Shown here piece after piece: positions 1-8,507 of a DNA stretch of 64,000 nt (within the stretch, counting starts at the first letter, position 1; each line of letters starts with the position of its first letter). The stretch is from assembly GCF_000430765.1 (NCBI RefSeq), contig NZ_KE387243.1, forward strand, positions 133,225 through 197,224. The letters are read 5' to 3'. Below the pieces are notes generated by a model. That model made no database searches. It had not been told where the DNA came from and saw only the letters and a program-made list of their open reading frames with translations. Made by a program: the position numbers and the translations under genes. Origin of the DNA: Peribacillus kribbensis DSM 17871. Lineage in GTDB: Bacteria > Bacillota > Bacilli > Bacillales > DSM-1321.

Positions 1-717
1 AGTCGAATGTTTCATAAACAAGTGGAACGGTTTGCTGGTGAATACAGAGTCATTTGTTATGATCATCGGGGGCAAGGGAAAAGTGCTAAAGATACTTTGG
101 ACATGCTTGATTTGGATACATTGACAGAGGATGCGGCAGCACTTATTAAAGAGCTTGTTTTAGGCCCCTGTCATTTTGTAGGTAACTCTATGGGGGGCTT
201 CATTGCTTTGCGTCTGGCTGCAAGGCATCCAGAACTCCTTATTTCATGTACAGTGCTGGGGACATCCGCTGAAGAAGAATATAAAATAGATGAATTTCAG
301 CCAATTGTTGAGCATCTACAGATTTATGGAGGCAAGCCCATGTCCCAAACTTTAATATACATCATGTTTGGAGACACGTCACTTGAAGATCCGTCTTTTG
401 CGAATGAACTCAATTTCTGGAAGGATCACATAGAGGGTTTGGATCGTACGATTGGCGATGCTGCGTATCAGGTGGTTCATCGCAAACGAATCCTAAGTGA
501 ACTAAATGAAGTGGATGTTCCGATGTTGGCGATTGCAGGAGCTGAAGATCATGCCTATACGGTTGAACAATCGAATAAAATTGCTGTCACAGTAAGAAAT
601 GGTATGTGTAAAGTCATTGCCAACGCGGGCCATTCTCTGGCACTTGAAACTCCGGAAGAAGTTAATTCGTTTCTTGCTGAACATTTCCGTAATTCCGGTA
701 AGTATTACTCAGAATAA
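1..717 (+). CDS. alpha/beta hydrolase, 5' end outside window
   Basis: The frame is open back to base 1, so the true start lies upstream; the first internal ATG is at 7. The visible 236 residues carry an alpha/beta-hydrolase core: a YDHRGQGKS strand-turn typical of the family, a nucleophile elbow GNSMGG (Ser near residue 61 counted from the ATG), an acid in GAEDHAYT near 181 and a histidine in NAGHS near 210. The closest general type is the 3-oxoadipate enol-lactonase or esterase group, but the substrate cannot be read from sequence. No clear terminator follows. The gene stands alone next to a non-coding stretch with repeats. Confidence 0.85.
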   Translation, partial: SRMFHKQVERFAGEYRVICYDHRGQGKSAKDTLDMLDLDTLTEDAAALIKELVLGPCHFVGNSMGGFIALRLAARHPELLISCTVLGTSAEEEYKIDEFQPIVEHLQIYGGKPMSQTLIYIMFGDTSLEDPSFANELNFWKDHIEGLDRTIGDAAYQVVHRKRILSELNEVDVPMLAIAGAEDHAYTVEQSNKIAVTVRNGMCKVIANAGHSLALETPEEVNSFLAEHFRNSGKYYSE

Positions 718-920
718 GCATTGAAAAAAAGGGTTGTTTTGTGCCTGAATTAAAATATACCTTTAAAACTAGAAATCTCTTTCTTGTTACACACAAAAGA
801 TTTTTTAAGGTACTGCGGCCATGTTTGGAGGCTTTTTTCTTTATTGTTCTTTATACTTTCTTAGTTATGGAAGAATTAAAGAACGGAACTGTCATATTGG
901 CAACTTTTTTTAAGTGAAGG

Positions 921-1026
921 AATGTACTTACGCTAACGGGTGCGTTAGTTAAATAACGTTTAAAAAAGTTAATTACTATAACGCGTTTTTTGAAGTAAAA
1001 AAAGGACTTTTTCAAGCCCTTTTTTG
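921..1026 (+). repeat. dispersed hairpin repeat, copy 1
   Basis: The copy starts with CTAACGGGTGCGTTAG (933-948), a 6-bp palindrome around GGTG. It ends ~80 bases later in an A-rich/T-rich terminator-like hairpin (about 996-1026). The same layout recurs at 1417-1515, 33524-33590 and 34930-35010. Confidence 0.6.
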
Positions 1027-1032
1027 GTGAAA

Positions 1033-1253
1033 TTAATCTTTTGTTAGTAAATATGTTTTTTCCTGTATGTGAGGAGATAAAGTTAATTCTTCAAAAGATA
1101 TTGTTCCAGTATCTTTTCCTTTTTCATCAGTAAGGAAATTTCCGTATAGTCGGTAAACTTGTTTATACATGCACTCCAGGTTCTTAGCAACTATGACAAT
1201 CTGGAGTGTTTCACTAGTTTTACAATATATCGTTTTCTTTGTTCGATTGCCAT
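1033..1253 (-). pseudogene. small frameshifted gene of unknown function
   Basis: On the minus strand an ATG at 1253-1251 has a good GAGGAG ribosome site and codes for MAIEQRKRYIV before stopping early. In the next frame the reading continues through VAKNLECMYKQVYRLYGNF and FEELTLSPHIQEKTYLL to a stop at 1033. A single missing A in the run near codons 11-13 would join the two into a protein of about 73 residues. I do not recognise the family. It may be a true pseudogene or a homopolymer error in the assembly. Confidence 0.4.
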
Positions 1254-1416
1254 TTTGTTTCTCTCCTCGAAGGTTATCTGTTCTTTTTACCCTCGATTTA
1301 CAAATAGAAACCAGATAACCGGAGAATATTTGTGGATGAACATCAATAGAGCAAGAAAATAACGAAATGTTAATTTACTACGCGTTATGTTGTATTATAA
1401 ACATTACAACTGTCTT

Positions 1417-1515
1417 TACTTCACTAACGGGTGCTTTAGTTGAAGAATGGGGCAGATTAGCTTGAATAAGCAATGGAATAAAAAAACTTGCTACTTTAGC
1501 GAGTTTTTTGCCCTT
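1417..1515 (+). repeat. dispersed hairpin repeat, copy 2
   Basis: The palindromic head ACTAACGGGTGCTTTAGT is at 1423-1440, followed by GAAGAATGGGGC. The copy ends with a hairpin whose arms are AAAACT...AGTTTT around 1479-1508. That hairpin lies next to the 3' end of the minus-strand SDR gene and could serve as its terminator. Confidence 0.6.
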
Positions 1516-1540
1516 CATGTCAAACATGAAGAAAGGCTAG

Positions 1541-2302
1541 TTATTCAATTGTATTTTTCATTGCATTGTACATATTCTCTACGTGTTCATCGACTTTATC
1601 TCGTGACATGCGTAGTCGTTCTACCGAAGTTCCATATCCAATTTCTTGCTTACCCTCTTCCAATCCTTTAAAAATCCCATCTGCGAAATCTTCTAACGGC
1701 TCTCCATGAGTATGCAGCCCTGCTCCGCCTAAATCTGTATTCACTGCTGGAGGAGCAACTTCAATTACTTCTACAGATGAATCAGAAAGCTGGTGTCGTA
1801 AACTCATTGTAAATGAATGAAGTGCCGCTTTCGTTGCTGAATAGATCGGAGCAATGGCAAACGGAGTAAAAGCTAACCCAGAAGTGACGTTAATGATAGT
1901 CGCTTCTTCTTTTGTAAAGAAAAATGGAGCAAATAGTATAGACAGATGGAAGGGTGCTTCAATGTTTGTAGTGATTTCTTTATTGAAGTAATTCCAATTG
2001 TTCTTCGCATCTGCTTTTAACACATTAAAGCGTTGTTGAATCCCTGCATTGTTCACTAACACATTCACTTCTGGATAGTTCTCAGTTACCCAATCAAACA
2101 ATGAGATACGCTGAGATTCAATGCTCAAATCACTTACATGAGTAATAAGGTCTGGGAATTTTTCTTTTGCATTTTGAAGTACATTTTCACGTCGACCAGT
2201 AATGATAACTTTATTTCCCGCCTTTATAAAGCGTTCAGCAAAAGCTAATCCTATCCCAGCACTTCCACCTGTAATAAGGATTGTATTTCCTGATAGTTTC
2301 AT
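1541..2302 (-). CDS. short-chain dehydrogenase/reductase (DltE-like)
   Basis: The 253-residue protein has the classical SDR layout: nucleotide-binding TGGSAGIG at 11-18, NNAG at 84-87, the catalytic Ser141 in NVTSG, and Tyr154 with Lys158 in YSATK. It is a cytosolic NAD(P)-dependent oxidoreductase of the DltE-like subgroup; the substrate is unknown. The start is supported by an AGAGGAAC ribosome site. It lies 45 bases downstream of a MerR regulator on the same strand and probably shares its promoter, a common pairing in which the regulator senses a reactive or toxic compound and induces a detoxifying reductase. Confidence 0.85.
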   Translation of the reverse strand: MKLSGNTILITGGSAGIGLAFAERFIKAGNKVIITGRRENVLQNAKEKFPDLITHVSDLSIESQRISLFDWVTENYPEVNVLVNNAGIQQRFNVLKADAKNNWNYFNKEITTNIEAPFHLSILFAPFFFTKEEATIINVTSGLAFTPFAIAPIYSATKAALHSFTMSLRHQLSDSSVEVIEVAPPAVNTDLGGAGLHTHGEPLEDFADGIFKGLEEGKQEIGYGTSVERLRMSRDKVDEHVENMYNAMKNTIE

Positions 2303-2347
2303 TTTAGTTCCTCTTTTCCAATTATTTTTTTACTTAAAAAAACAAAT

Positions 2348-2722
2348 TTATACCTTTTCTGGAATAGTGCGTTTTGTATAGCGCGTAATTTTCAAGTCAA
2401 TCCCCTTTATTGATTCTGTCATTAACGAAATTTCATCTAACACTGACTGCTTGTGGTTCCTCATCATTTCAAGCCGGAGTTCAATGGTTTTGTCTCCTTC
2501 TACAACCCAATCAATATATTGCTTAATACCACTAATGGGCATGTGCGTATTTTTTAAACAAATTACGGTTTCAAGGAGTGAAATTTGATCTTCTGAAAAT
2601 AACCGCCTACCTGCCTCATCCCGCTCAATTAGTGGCAGCAGTCCCTTTTTTTCATAATAACGTAACGATGATTCTGTAATATTGAATTTTGCTGCAGCTT
2701 CACTAATTGAACAATATTTCAT
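2348..2722 (-). CDS. MerR-family transcriptional regulator
   Basis: The 124-residue protein begins with a winged helix-turn-helix (SISEAAAKFNITESSLRYYE, then KKGLLP), followed by a helical dimerisation segment with KNTHMPISGIKQYIDWV. It has no C-terminal ligand domain and no metal-type cysteine pair, so it belongs to the short aldehyde/xenobiotic-type MerR proteins rather than metal sensors. A GGAGGT site precedes the start. A perfect palindrome between well-placed -35 and -10 elements lies upstream (2764-2794), which indicates that it regulates itself and the following SDR gene. Confidence 0.9.
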   Translation of the reverse strand: MKYCSISEAAAKFNITESSLRYYEKKGLLPLIERDEAGRRLFSEDQISLLETVICLKNTHMPISGIKQYIDWVVEGDKTIELRLEMMRNHKQSVLDEISLMTESIKGIDLKITRYTKRTIPEKV

Positions 2723-2763
2723 CGGGAGACCTCCAAATTTTATCTTTGCTTGTCGACAGGATT

Positions 2764-2794
2764 ATGATACAACTTAAACCGTGGTTTAAGTCAA
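2764..2794 (-). promoter_or_regulatory. MerR-type promoter and operator
   Basis: Read on the minus strand, TTGACT (2794-2789) and TATCAT (2769-2764) are separated by 19 bp, the over-long spacer typical of MerR-activated promoters. The spacer is filled by the perfect palindrome ACTTAAACC-GT-GGTTTAAGT (2772-2791 on the plus strand). The promoter reads into the merR-SDR pair. Confidence 0.8.
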
Positions 2795-2906
2795 CAACAA
2801 AACTAAAAAATTTTAAAAAACAAAAACACATTGATAATAATGTTTTTCTTTAGAAGTGAGGGGAAATAGTAGAGTATATCATTAAAAAATAAAGGAGAGA
2901 TATCAT

Positions 2907-3092
2907 ATGGCACAAAATAATAAAATTAAAAAACAATCTCAAGAACAAAAGGGCCGAAATGAAGAACAGCAATCACAAAACTTCACTAAAGACTTCTATC
3001 AGGAAATTGAAAAAGGAGGTCAAACTAAAACAAACAATTTAGAACAGGACTTAAATGAAGATATTCAAAACAAGGTTCGCAGGAATAATTAA
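2907..3092 (+). CDS. small hydrophilic protein, unknown
   Basis: The 61-residue protein is rich in Asn, Gln, Lys and Glu and has no membrane segment or cysteine. An AAAGGAGAG ribosome site sits about 8 bases before the ATG, which makes translation likely. The composition recalls small spore proteins of bacilli, but I find no family signature and would not assign it. It is transcribed divergently from merR. A 7-bp inverted repeat (GGATGGG at 3107, CCCATCC at 3137) lies just downstream and could end the transcript. Confidence 0.55.
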   Translation: MAQNNKIKKQSQEQKGRNEEQQSQNFTKDFYQEIEKGGQTKTNNLEQDLNEDIQNKVRRNN

Positions 3093-3153
3093 AATCACGA
3101 AATAAAGGATGGGCAGCCAGAGAATGCTCTTAGCAACCCATCCTAGTTTCAAT

Positions 3154-3305
3154 TTGCCGGGTACTAAGTGACTGCTGTTCTACTATCTTAAATTCATCCA
3201 GCGTTTTATAGAGAGTGATTCTGGCTTTTTCAGCCTCTTTTCCCGACTTTTTTCCTCACGCCGTTGTAGTTCGAAAGAAAGGATTGCCTCAACTGCAGTA
3301 ATTCT
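3154..3305 (-). mobile_element. IS21-family istB remnant
   Basis: In one minus-strand frame the sequence reads TAVEAILSFELQRREEKSRE then KRLKK. One base later in another frame it reads ARITLYKTLDEFKIVEQQSL then STRQ. Joined by one missing A, this matches the N-terminal region of IS21-type IstB helper ATPases, including the basic LQRREEKSREKRL stretch and the K-T-L-D/E-x-F motif before the Walker region. Only about 50 codons remain and there is no Walker box. The fragment directly replaces the 3' end of the tauD-like gene. Confidence 0.6.
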
Positions 3306-4060
3306 TCACTCTCATTCTCGAGGAGCCCAACTATTCTGGTAGTAAACGAGGGGTTGACAAAAAGCAGCTTTCTTCCTGTTTCAGGATGAGTACGAACGAC
3401 CGGATGGACCACTGCTCGAAATTCTTCTTGCCTTTTCAAAAGCTCTTCAGGGCTCATCAAATGACTAAACAATGGAGTAAAGTCATGCAGGGCTTGTAAC
3501 GTGTCAATTCTCTCTTTTATCTTATCTGGTAAATTATCATATGCAGCTCCCATGTCTGCCCAAAGAGTGTCCCCACCAACCGGGGGGACTTTAATTAAGC
3601 GAAGAATTGCGGCCTTTGCCGGTTCTTCACGAAATGATACATCCGAATGCCATATATTTTCAAAGCCTTTTTGGATTTTATTTCTGTTAAACTGAATGAC
3701 TTCCTTTGCTCGGTTCTCCGGTGCATTGTAAAATGGATGAACCTCCAAATCTCCAAAGTTTTGTGCGAATGCGATCTGCTCCTCAGAAGTTATATCTTGA
3801 TTCCTAAAAAATATGACCTTCCATTCAAGCAATGCTTCGTTTAATTCTTCCCTTAATTGTGGCGAAAGGGGTTTGGATAGATCAACCCCTTCAATCTCTG
3901 CACCGATAATAGGGTTTAATGGTTTCACTTCTAAAAGTGAGAAGGTTTGGTTTTCTTTATCCACTCTACGCCGAAGTATTCTCGGACCCTCCTTATCCTC
4001 ACGGTTTTCAAACTGTAATGGACGTGGATAAATGGATAATTCATTTAACATTTTTAACAT
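3230..4060 (-). pseudogene. TauD/TfdA-type dioxygenase, C-terminus lost
   Basis: The 276-codon frame codes for a Fe(II)/2-oxoglutarate dioxygenase of the taurine/alkylsulfonate group. The first metal ligands are present (H138 and D140 in WHSDVSF), as are PPVGGDTLWADM and FVNPSFTTRIVGL. After ELLQL the family normally continues with the distal metal His and the 2-oxoglutarate-binding Arg (the W-D-N-R-x-x-x-H region). Here it runs into foreign sequence matching IstB and stops. Without those ligands the protein should be inactive. A decayed ABC ATPase gene lies 15 bases upstream, so this was probably a sulfonate uptake and cleavage operon. Confidence 0.75.
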
Positions 4061-4074
4061 CCTCTCAACTTGTT

Positions 4075-4340
4075 TTGATGGCAGTAATCAGACTGGCTCT
4101 TAATTCATGAAACTCTTTATGAATAAAATTGATTGCCGTTGGGTTATCCTTTTTTAAGGGATTTGCCATATCAATGGCTATTCTTCCTGGGTTTGACTGC
4201 ATGACCAAAATTCTATTTATGATGATTTGGTTATTGCTAACTTGTTTAGCTAACGAGTTAAAGAAGGTTGGGCCGCTACTGTCGCCCTTGGTTACAAAAA
4301 TGAAAATCTCCTTTACTTGAAATATTGGCTGATAGTTATA
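4075..4340 (-). pseudogene. decayed sulfonate/nitrate-type ABC ATPase gene
   Basis: An open minus-strand frame without a start codon reads KEIFIFVTKGDSSGPTFFNS, which resembles a ruined Walker-A region. It then reads NRILVMQSNPGRIAIDMANP and FIHKEFHELRASL, like the C-terminus of SsuB/TauB ATPases (the PGRI motif followed by an FxELR tail). The whole middle of the domain is missing. It ends 15 bases before the tauD-like start on the same strand, in the order expected for a sulfonate operon. The call rests on pattern memory only. Confidence 0.45.
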
Positions 4341-4434
4341 CTATAGTGTAAAAAGTGTACAACTTGTTCTCTACCTTGTAAGATATATGTAGTGTGAGTT
4401 GAAACATTAATGTCTGTCGGAGGATATGATACAA

Positions 4435-5280
4435 ATGGAAAATGATTTAAAGATTCTTGGAAAAACAATCTTAGAGGAAAAGTATAAGATCGCGAAAAAA
4501 GTTCATGAAATTAGATTATCTGAGGCAAGTGATGCACAAAAGAAGCTGATTTCTCAGATTGAAGAACAAGAGGTAATAAAAATCAGAGCGGATTTTGTAG
4601 CTCTTTTTGGGGAAGCACTTATAAAAGGCGTTGATAAAGAAAAAGCATATAATGATATAGAAAAATGGGGGAAAGAAACAGGGCAATTTGTGTTTAGTTT
4701 AGGAATTCCATTAGACGAAGCACTTAAAGATACAGCCTTTTATCGAACTTTCATAAGTGAAGCCTTAGAAGAAGCAGTCATTAAACACAATATGACAGTA
4801 AAAACAGTGTTTACAAGTTCGAGAATTATTGATCCTCTCCTGGACCATGCTGTTTTTTGTTTTAGCTTAACCTATGTTCAATACTATAAGAAAACCATTG
4901 AAAATGCGAAAACTGCATTTCTAGAGTTATCAGTTCCAGTTGTTCCTCTTTCGAACGGAGTAGCGATTCTGCCTTTGGTTGGAAATATTGATACAGAAAG
5001 AGCTGCACTATTGATGGAAGAAACATTAAAAGAAGCTGGGAGATTGAAGTTATCGTACCTAATCCTTGATATTTCTGGTGTGGTCATAATAGACACAATG
5101 GTGGCACACCAGATTTTCAGTGTAATGGATGCATTAAAACTGCTTGGGGTAGAGACGATTATAACTGGAATTCGACCTGAAATTGCACAAACAGTAGTAA
5201 GTCTTGGCTTAGATTTCAGTAAACAAATAACTAGAGCCAATCTCCAACAAGCTATAACCGATGTTCATCTTTTTGATTAA
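4435..5280 (+). CDS. RsbR-type stressosome protein with STAS domain
   Basis: The protein has a helical N-terminal half like the non-haem globin domain of RsbR, and a C-terminal STAS domain (about 160-280) with LSNGVAILPLVGNIDTERA and LILDISGVVIIDT. The Thr in the IIDT turn is at the place phosphorylated by RsbT in the family. Such proteins form the stressosome that controls sigma-B. No rsbS, rsbT or rsbX is nearby, so this is an orphan paralogue like the B. subtilis RsbRB-RD set. An ATG at 4426 is only 2 bases after the GGAGG, so I chose the ATG at 4435 (11-base spacing). Confidence 0.85.
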   Translation: MENDLKILGKTILEEKYKIAKKVHEIRLSEASDAQKKLISQIEEQEVIKIRADFVALFGEALIKGVDKEKAYNDIEKWGKETGQFVFSLGIPLDEALKDTAFYRTFISEALEEAVIKHNMTVKTVFTSSRIIDPLLDHAVFCFSLTYVQYYKKTIENAKTAFLELSVPVVPLSNGVAILPLVGNIDTERAALLMEETLKEAGRLKLSYLILDISGVVIIDTMVAHQIFSVMDALKLLGVETIITGIRPEIAQTVVSLGLDFSKQITRANLQQAITDVHLFD

Positions 5281-5300
5281 TTTGACATCCTTACAGTAGG

Positions 5301-5334
5301 AAGCTGAAGCTGATTATTTCAGCCTCTTTTTTTT
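5301..5334 (+). terminator. terminator after the RsbR paralogue
   Basis: GCTGAA (5303-5308) pairs with TTCAGC (5318-5323), and a run of T follows. Confidence 0.6.
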
Positions 5335-5671
5335 GCCTTTAATTCACTGGATACCTTTGGATTTGTTAATCAACTAAACCACATGAGCTTATTTTCAGTG
5401 ATTTTCTTGGGGAAATAAATCGGAAGTATCCATGTTTGGAGCTGCAAGCACACCGCAAAGTGATGATGTTTTGACCAGGGCGGAAGATTTTTGGGGAAAT
5501 TAAAAAGTGGCTGGTTTTAGCCAGTGTACTAATTGGAAATTCTGCATTAAATTTTATTCTGATAATAAATTAACAAAAAAAGAACCCGACTTGAGTTTGT
5601 TTTCTTTTGGGCAAATGAAGATGCGTATTAGCACAGGTAAAATATCGTTTGAGGAGGTTCCTATAAATAAA

Positions 5672-6835
5672 ATGCGGAATATCTGGATTTTAAGCCTAGT
5701 CAGTTTTTTTACGGATATGGGGACCTATATGGTCACACCCTTAATTCCTATATTTCTTGCTTCGTCCGGACCCTTTCTAATCGGTGTGATTGATGGTCTT
5801 TCTGAGAGCCTGGCAAGTGTCCTCAAATTTTTTTCCGGTAGAAAATCTGACCGGCTGAAAAATAGAAAGGGACTGGCCCTAACAGGGTACGGATTGTCAG
5901 GGGTGGGGAGAGTTTTTCTTATTTTTTCTAGTTCCTGGATAGGAGTGCTGATATGGAAGATCGTAGATCGGACTGGTAAAGGGATACGGACCGCTCCCAG
6001 AGATGCACTATTATCAGAATCTGGCGGGAAAAAGAAGCAAGGAAGGACTTTCGGATTTCATCAAATGCTTGATATGTTAGGGGCAGCTTTAGGAATTGGG
6101 GTTGCTTACACCATCCTGCAGCTGGAAGGAAGCCAAAATATAAAAAGTGTTTTTATGTATTCCTTAATTCCCGTAATAGTTGGCTGGATGATTTTATTAA
6201 CGATTAAAGAAAGAAGAACACAGTCAGAACCAAAAACAAGCGGCGGGATTACTTACTTACAATGGAAGCAGTTAAATCCACAGGTGAAAAGTTTATTATG
6301 GATTGTAGGTTTGTTTACCATCGTAAATTCGTCCAATTCTTTTTTACTTCTGAGAGCCGCAAATCTTGGAGTATCAACGCCTAATGTATTATTGATGTAT
6401 TTGATTTTTCACCTTACTGCATCTTCCTTATCCTATTTCTCAGGCGTCTTTTCCGATAAGTTTGGACGCAGAGGAATTCTGACTGCGGGGTACGCAGTCT
6501 ATGGGGCAGTCTATATCGGATTTGCTGAAGTACATTCAGTTACAGGATTGGTTGTCCTTTTTATTTTATATGGACTGTATTCATCTTTAACAAAGGGTAT
6601 TGAAAAGGCATTGGTTGTGGATATGGCAAATTCCAAAAACAAAGGGGAAGCCTTGGGCTTCTATGCGATGATCACTGGAATAGGTCTATTTCCAGCTTCC
6701 TTGCTTACAGGCTGGTTATGGCAGAGTTTTGGACCGGAAATATCATTCTTAATTAATGGTATGATAGCATTGATTTCTGCTTTTCTATTGACTAGATCAC
6801 TAAGAAACATTGAGAGGTTAAAAAATACCGATTGA
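5672..6835 (+). CDS. MFS efflux transporter
   Basis: From the ATG at 5672 the protein has about 387 residues and about 12 hydrophobic segments. The family traits are FFTDMGTYMVTPLIPIFL in helix 1, SGRKSDRLKNRKG as the loop 2-3 signature, and DRTGKGIRTAPRDALL, which marks the drug-export subgroup with a duplicated R-G-P/T-A-P-R-D loop. The frame stays open upstream to a GTG at 5507, but those 55 residues are polar and unlike family N-termini. A GAGGAGG site sits 14 bases before 5672, a rather long spacing, so the exact start is uncertain. The substrate is unknown and no regulator is adjacent. Confidence 0.8.
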   Translation: MRNIWILSLVSFFTDMGTYMVTPLIPIFLASSGPFLIGVIDGLSESLASVLKFFSGRKSDRLKNRKGLALTGYGLSGVGRVFLIFSSSWIGVLIWKIVDRTGKGIRTAPRDALLSESGGKKKQGRTFGFHQMLDMLGAALGIGVAYTILQLEGSQNIKSVFMYSLIPVIVGWMILLTIKERRTQSEPKTSGGITYLQWKQLNPQVKSLLWIVGLFTIVNSSNSFLLLRAANLGVSTPNVLLMYLIFHLTASSLSYFSGVFSDKFGRRGILTAGYAVYGAVYIGFAEVHSVTGLVVLFILYGLYSSLTKGIEKALVVDMANSKNKGEALGFYAMITGIGLFPASLLTGWLWQSFGPEISFLINGMIALISAFLLTRSLRNIERLKNTD

Positions 6836-7421
6836 CCTGATAGTAGAAATACAACATTAGCATTTAAGTGTTGTCTTTGTTTTTTTGTATAAAAAAATAA
6901 TAAGGGAAATTAATCCAATAAAAATAGAAAGAATAAGAACGCTCCATTTTTGCATGTACCTTTGTACTTGTTTCCATTCGGATTTTTGGCTCTCAAAGGG
7001 CTCTCAACCATTTGGCTGGGAGTCTTTTTCAATGCTTAAATTAATACTGACCACCAAAATATTCTTCAAGCACAGTTTATAGCTCTATATACTTACCCTA
7101 TCTCTCCTTTAAAATGGCGTGTGCGCCCATTTTGGAGGCAGATTTGGCCACTTTTCATTTAAATGATACAGAGAAGATAGTCTTCTCAAAAGATTAAACG
7201 ACTTGAATTCCCCCGTTTTCGACTTTTGAAAGATGAACGGCCCTTCGTCATAATCCCGCTTTCTATGGTACGGAGAAAATTATTAAAAACCGAAATTTTT
7301 ATTTCTGATTTTTTAAATCTCTAATATTTATTAACAGTAAAGCAATAGTAGGGATATTGGTATCTATAATGTGCAATCTATAAATAGAACTTAAAAAAAC
7401 ATTTACTTTATGGAGGGAATC
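6836..7421. other. intergenic region upstream of pstS
   Basis: A hairpin AAAATGGCG / CGCCCATTTT lies at about 7111-7133. A TATAAT (7365-7370) and one TTAACA hexamer (7331-7336) precede pstS, but the hexamer is not part of a clear 11-bp PHO-box array. A possible 32-codon single-membrane-helix frame (minus, 6955-6857) has only a poor ribosome site, and I do not call it a gene. Confidence 0.4.
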
Positions 7422-8312
7422 ATGACTAGTTTACGTAAAATTAAGTGGGCATTAACCATTTTGTTAATTGCAGGTTCAATGACTGGGTGCGGAAATAATG
7501 CTGCAAAAGATGATAACCAAAAAGGTAATAAAGATAAGGAAAACTATTCCGGAACTGTTAATGCCGCGGGATCCACTGCGCTTCAGCCCCTTGCTGAAGA
7601 GGCAGCAAATGAAATAGCGGGTAAATATCCTGATCTTTCAGTAACAGTTCAGGGAGGGGGGAGCGGAACAGGTGTGAATCAAGTAGCAACAGGATCTGTC
7701 GATATAGGAAACTCAGACGTACCTTCCGCTGAAAAAATAGCTGATAAATCAAAAGCAAATGGACTTGTAGATAATAAGGTTGCGGGAATTGCGTTTGCAA
7801 TCATTGTGAATAAGGATGTTAAGGTAGAATCATTAACCGATCAACAAATTAAAGGTATTTTCTCAGGGAAAATCAGCAATTGGAGCGAGGTTGGGGGAAC
7901 ATCGTTAAAGATTAATGTAATCAATCGCCCAGCCGCTTCAGGTACCAGAGCGACCTTTGAAAAAACCATTATGAAGGGCACTGCTATAAATGATAGTATT
8001 GGAACTGCCCAGGATTCAAATGGTGCTGTTGAAAAAGCAGTGAATACCACCCCAGGATCCATCAGCTATCTGGCTATGTCCTATCTTGTTGGAGAGAAAA
8101 AGGATAGCTTAAAAACATTAAAAATAAATGGTGTCGAAGCAACAACAGATAATGTGGCAAATAAAAAATACCCTTTTTGGTCATATGAATACATGATTAC
8201 AAAAGGTAATCCGCAAAAAGGTATTAAGGGATACATTGATTTTGTTAGAAGTGATGATTTCGCAGATAAAGTTACAAGTATGGGATATATCCCTATGTCG
8301 AAGTTGAAGTAA
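7422..8312 (+). CDS. pstS: phosphate-binding lipoprotein PstS
   Basis: The protein is a periplasmic-type phosphate receptor anchored as a lipoprotein: a basic start, a hydrophobic segment and Cys23 in MTGC, then an Asn/Lys-rich linker. The phosphate-contact segments of the PstS family are visible: AGSTAL (49-54), GGGSGTG, the NSDVPS region and RPAASGTR. It would capture Pi for a PstCAB importer, but no pstC, pstA or pstB follows, so it is either an extra copy or a stand-alone sensor or scavenger. An ATG at 7410 lies inside the GGAGGG site, so the start at 7422 is right. The promoter TATAAT is at 7365. Confidence 0.9.
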   Translation: MTSLRKIKWALTILLIAGSMTGCGNNAAKDDNQKGNKDKENYSGTVNAAGSTALQPLAEEAANEIAGKYPDLSVTVQGGGSGTGVNQVATGSVDIGNSDVPSAEKIADKSKANGLVDNKVAGIAFAIIVNKDVKVESLTDQQIKGIFSGKISNWSEVGGTSLKINVINRPAASGTRATFEKTIMKGTAINDSIGTAQDSNGAVEKAVNTTPGSISYLAMSYLVGEKKDSLKTLKINGVEATTDNVANKKYPFWSYEYMITKGNPQKGIKGYIDFVRSDDFADKVTSMGYIPMSKLK

Positions 8313-8320
8313 CAGAGTTC

Positions 8321-8341
8321 GGGTTCCCTTTCATGGAACCC
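8321..8341 (+). terminator. GC-rich hairpin after pstS
   Basis: GGGTTCC and GGAACCC form a perfect 7-bp stem just after the stop. There is no T-run, so it may stabilise the mRNA end rather than terminate. Confidence 0.4.
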
Positions 8342-8414
8342 GCAGCCCGGATTTTAAAAGACTTCATAAAAAACTGCAGACAGCCTCGGTATTTTTCGAG
8401 TTTTTCTGCATTCT

Positions 8415-8446
8415 AAAACCTTGTATATTTTTACAAGGTTTTTTGT
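8415..8446 (+). terminator. Rho-independent terminator
   Basis: AACCTTGTA (8417-8425) pairs with TACAAGGTT (8432-8440), followed by TTTTTG. It closes the pstS unit. Confidence 0.75.
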
Positions 8447-8507
8447 GTTGGGAGAAAAAATTTTGGATTTGTGTGATCAATAATTTAGGCAAGGGGGTGA
8501 AGTATCC

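Larger units (their letters stand above)
718..1540. other. gene-poor interval with repeats and a gene relic
   Basis: This 0.8 kb holds two copies of a hairpin repeat (921-1026 and 1417-1515) and a frameshifted small minus-strand gene (1033-1253). It also holds a 9-bp inverted repeat, GGTTATCTG at 1272-1280 against CAGATAACC at 1312-1320. I see no intact gene with a convincing ribosome site. The base composition is strongly AT-rich. Confidence 0.6.

Noticed and set aside
4129-4320. 63-codon plus-strand hydrophobic frame
   Set aside because: The opposite strand carries recognisable ABC ATPase fragments, so this frame is their shadow.
5507-5671. N-terminal extension of the MFS transporter from GTG 5507
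   Set aside because: The 55 extra residues are unlike family members and the GTG has no ribosome site.
6857-6955. 32-codon single-helix membrane peptide (minus)
   Set aside because: Ribosome site too close and weak; may be the relic end of a longer gene.
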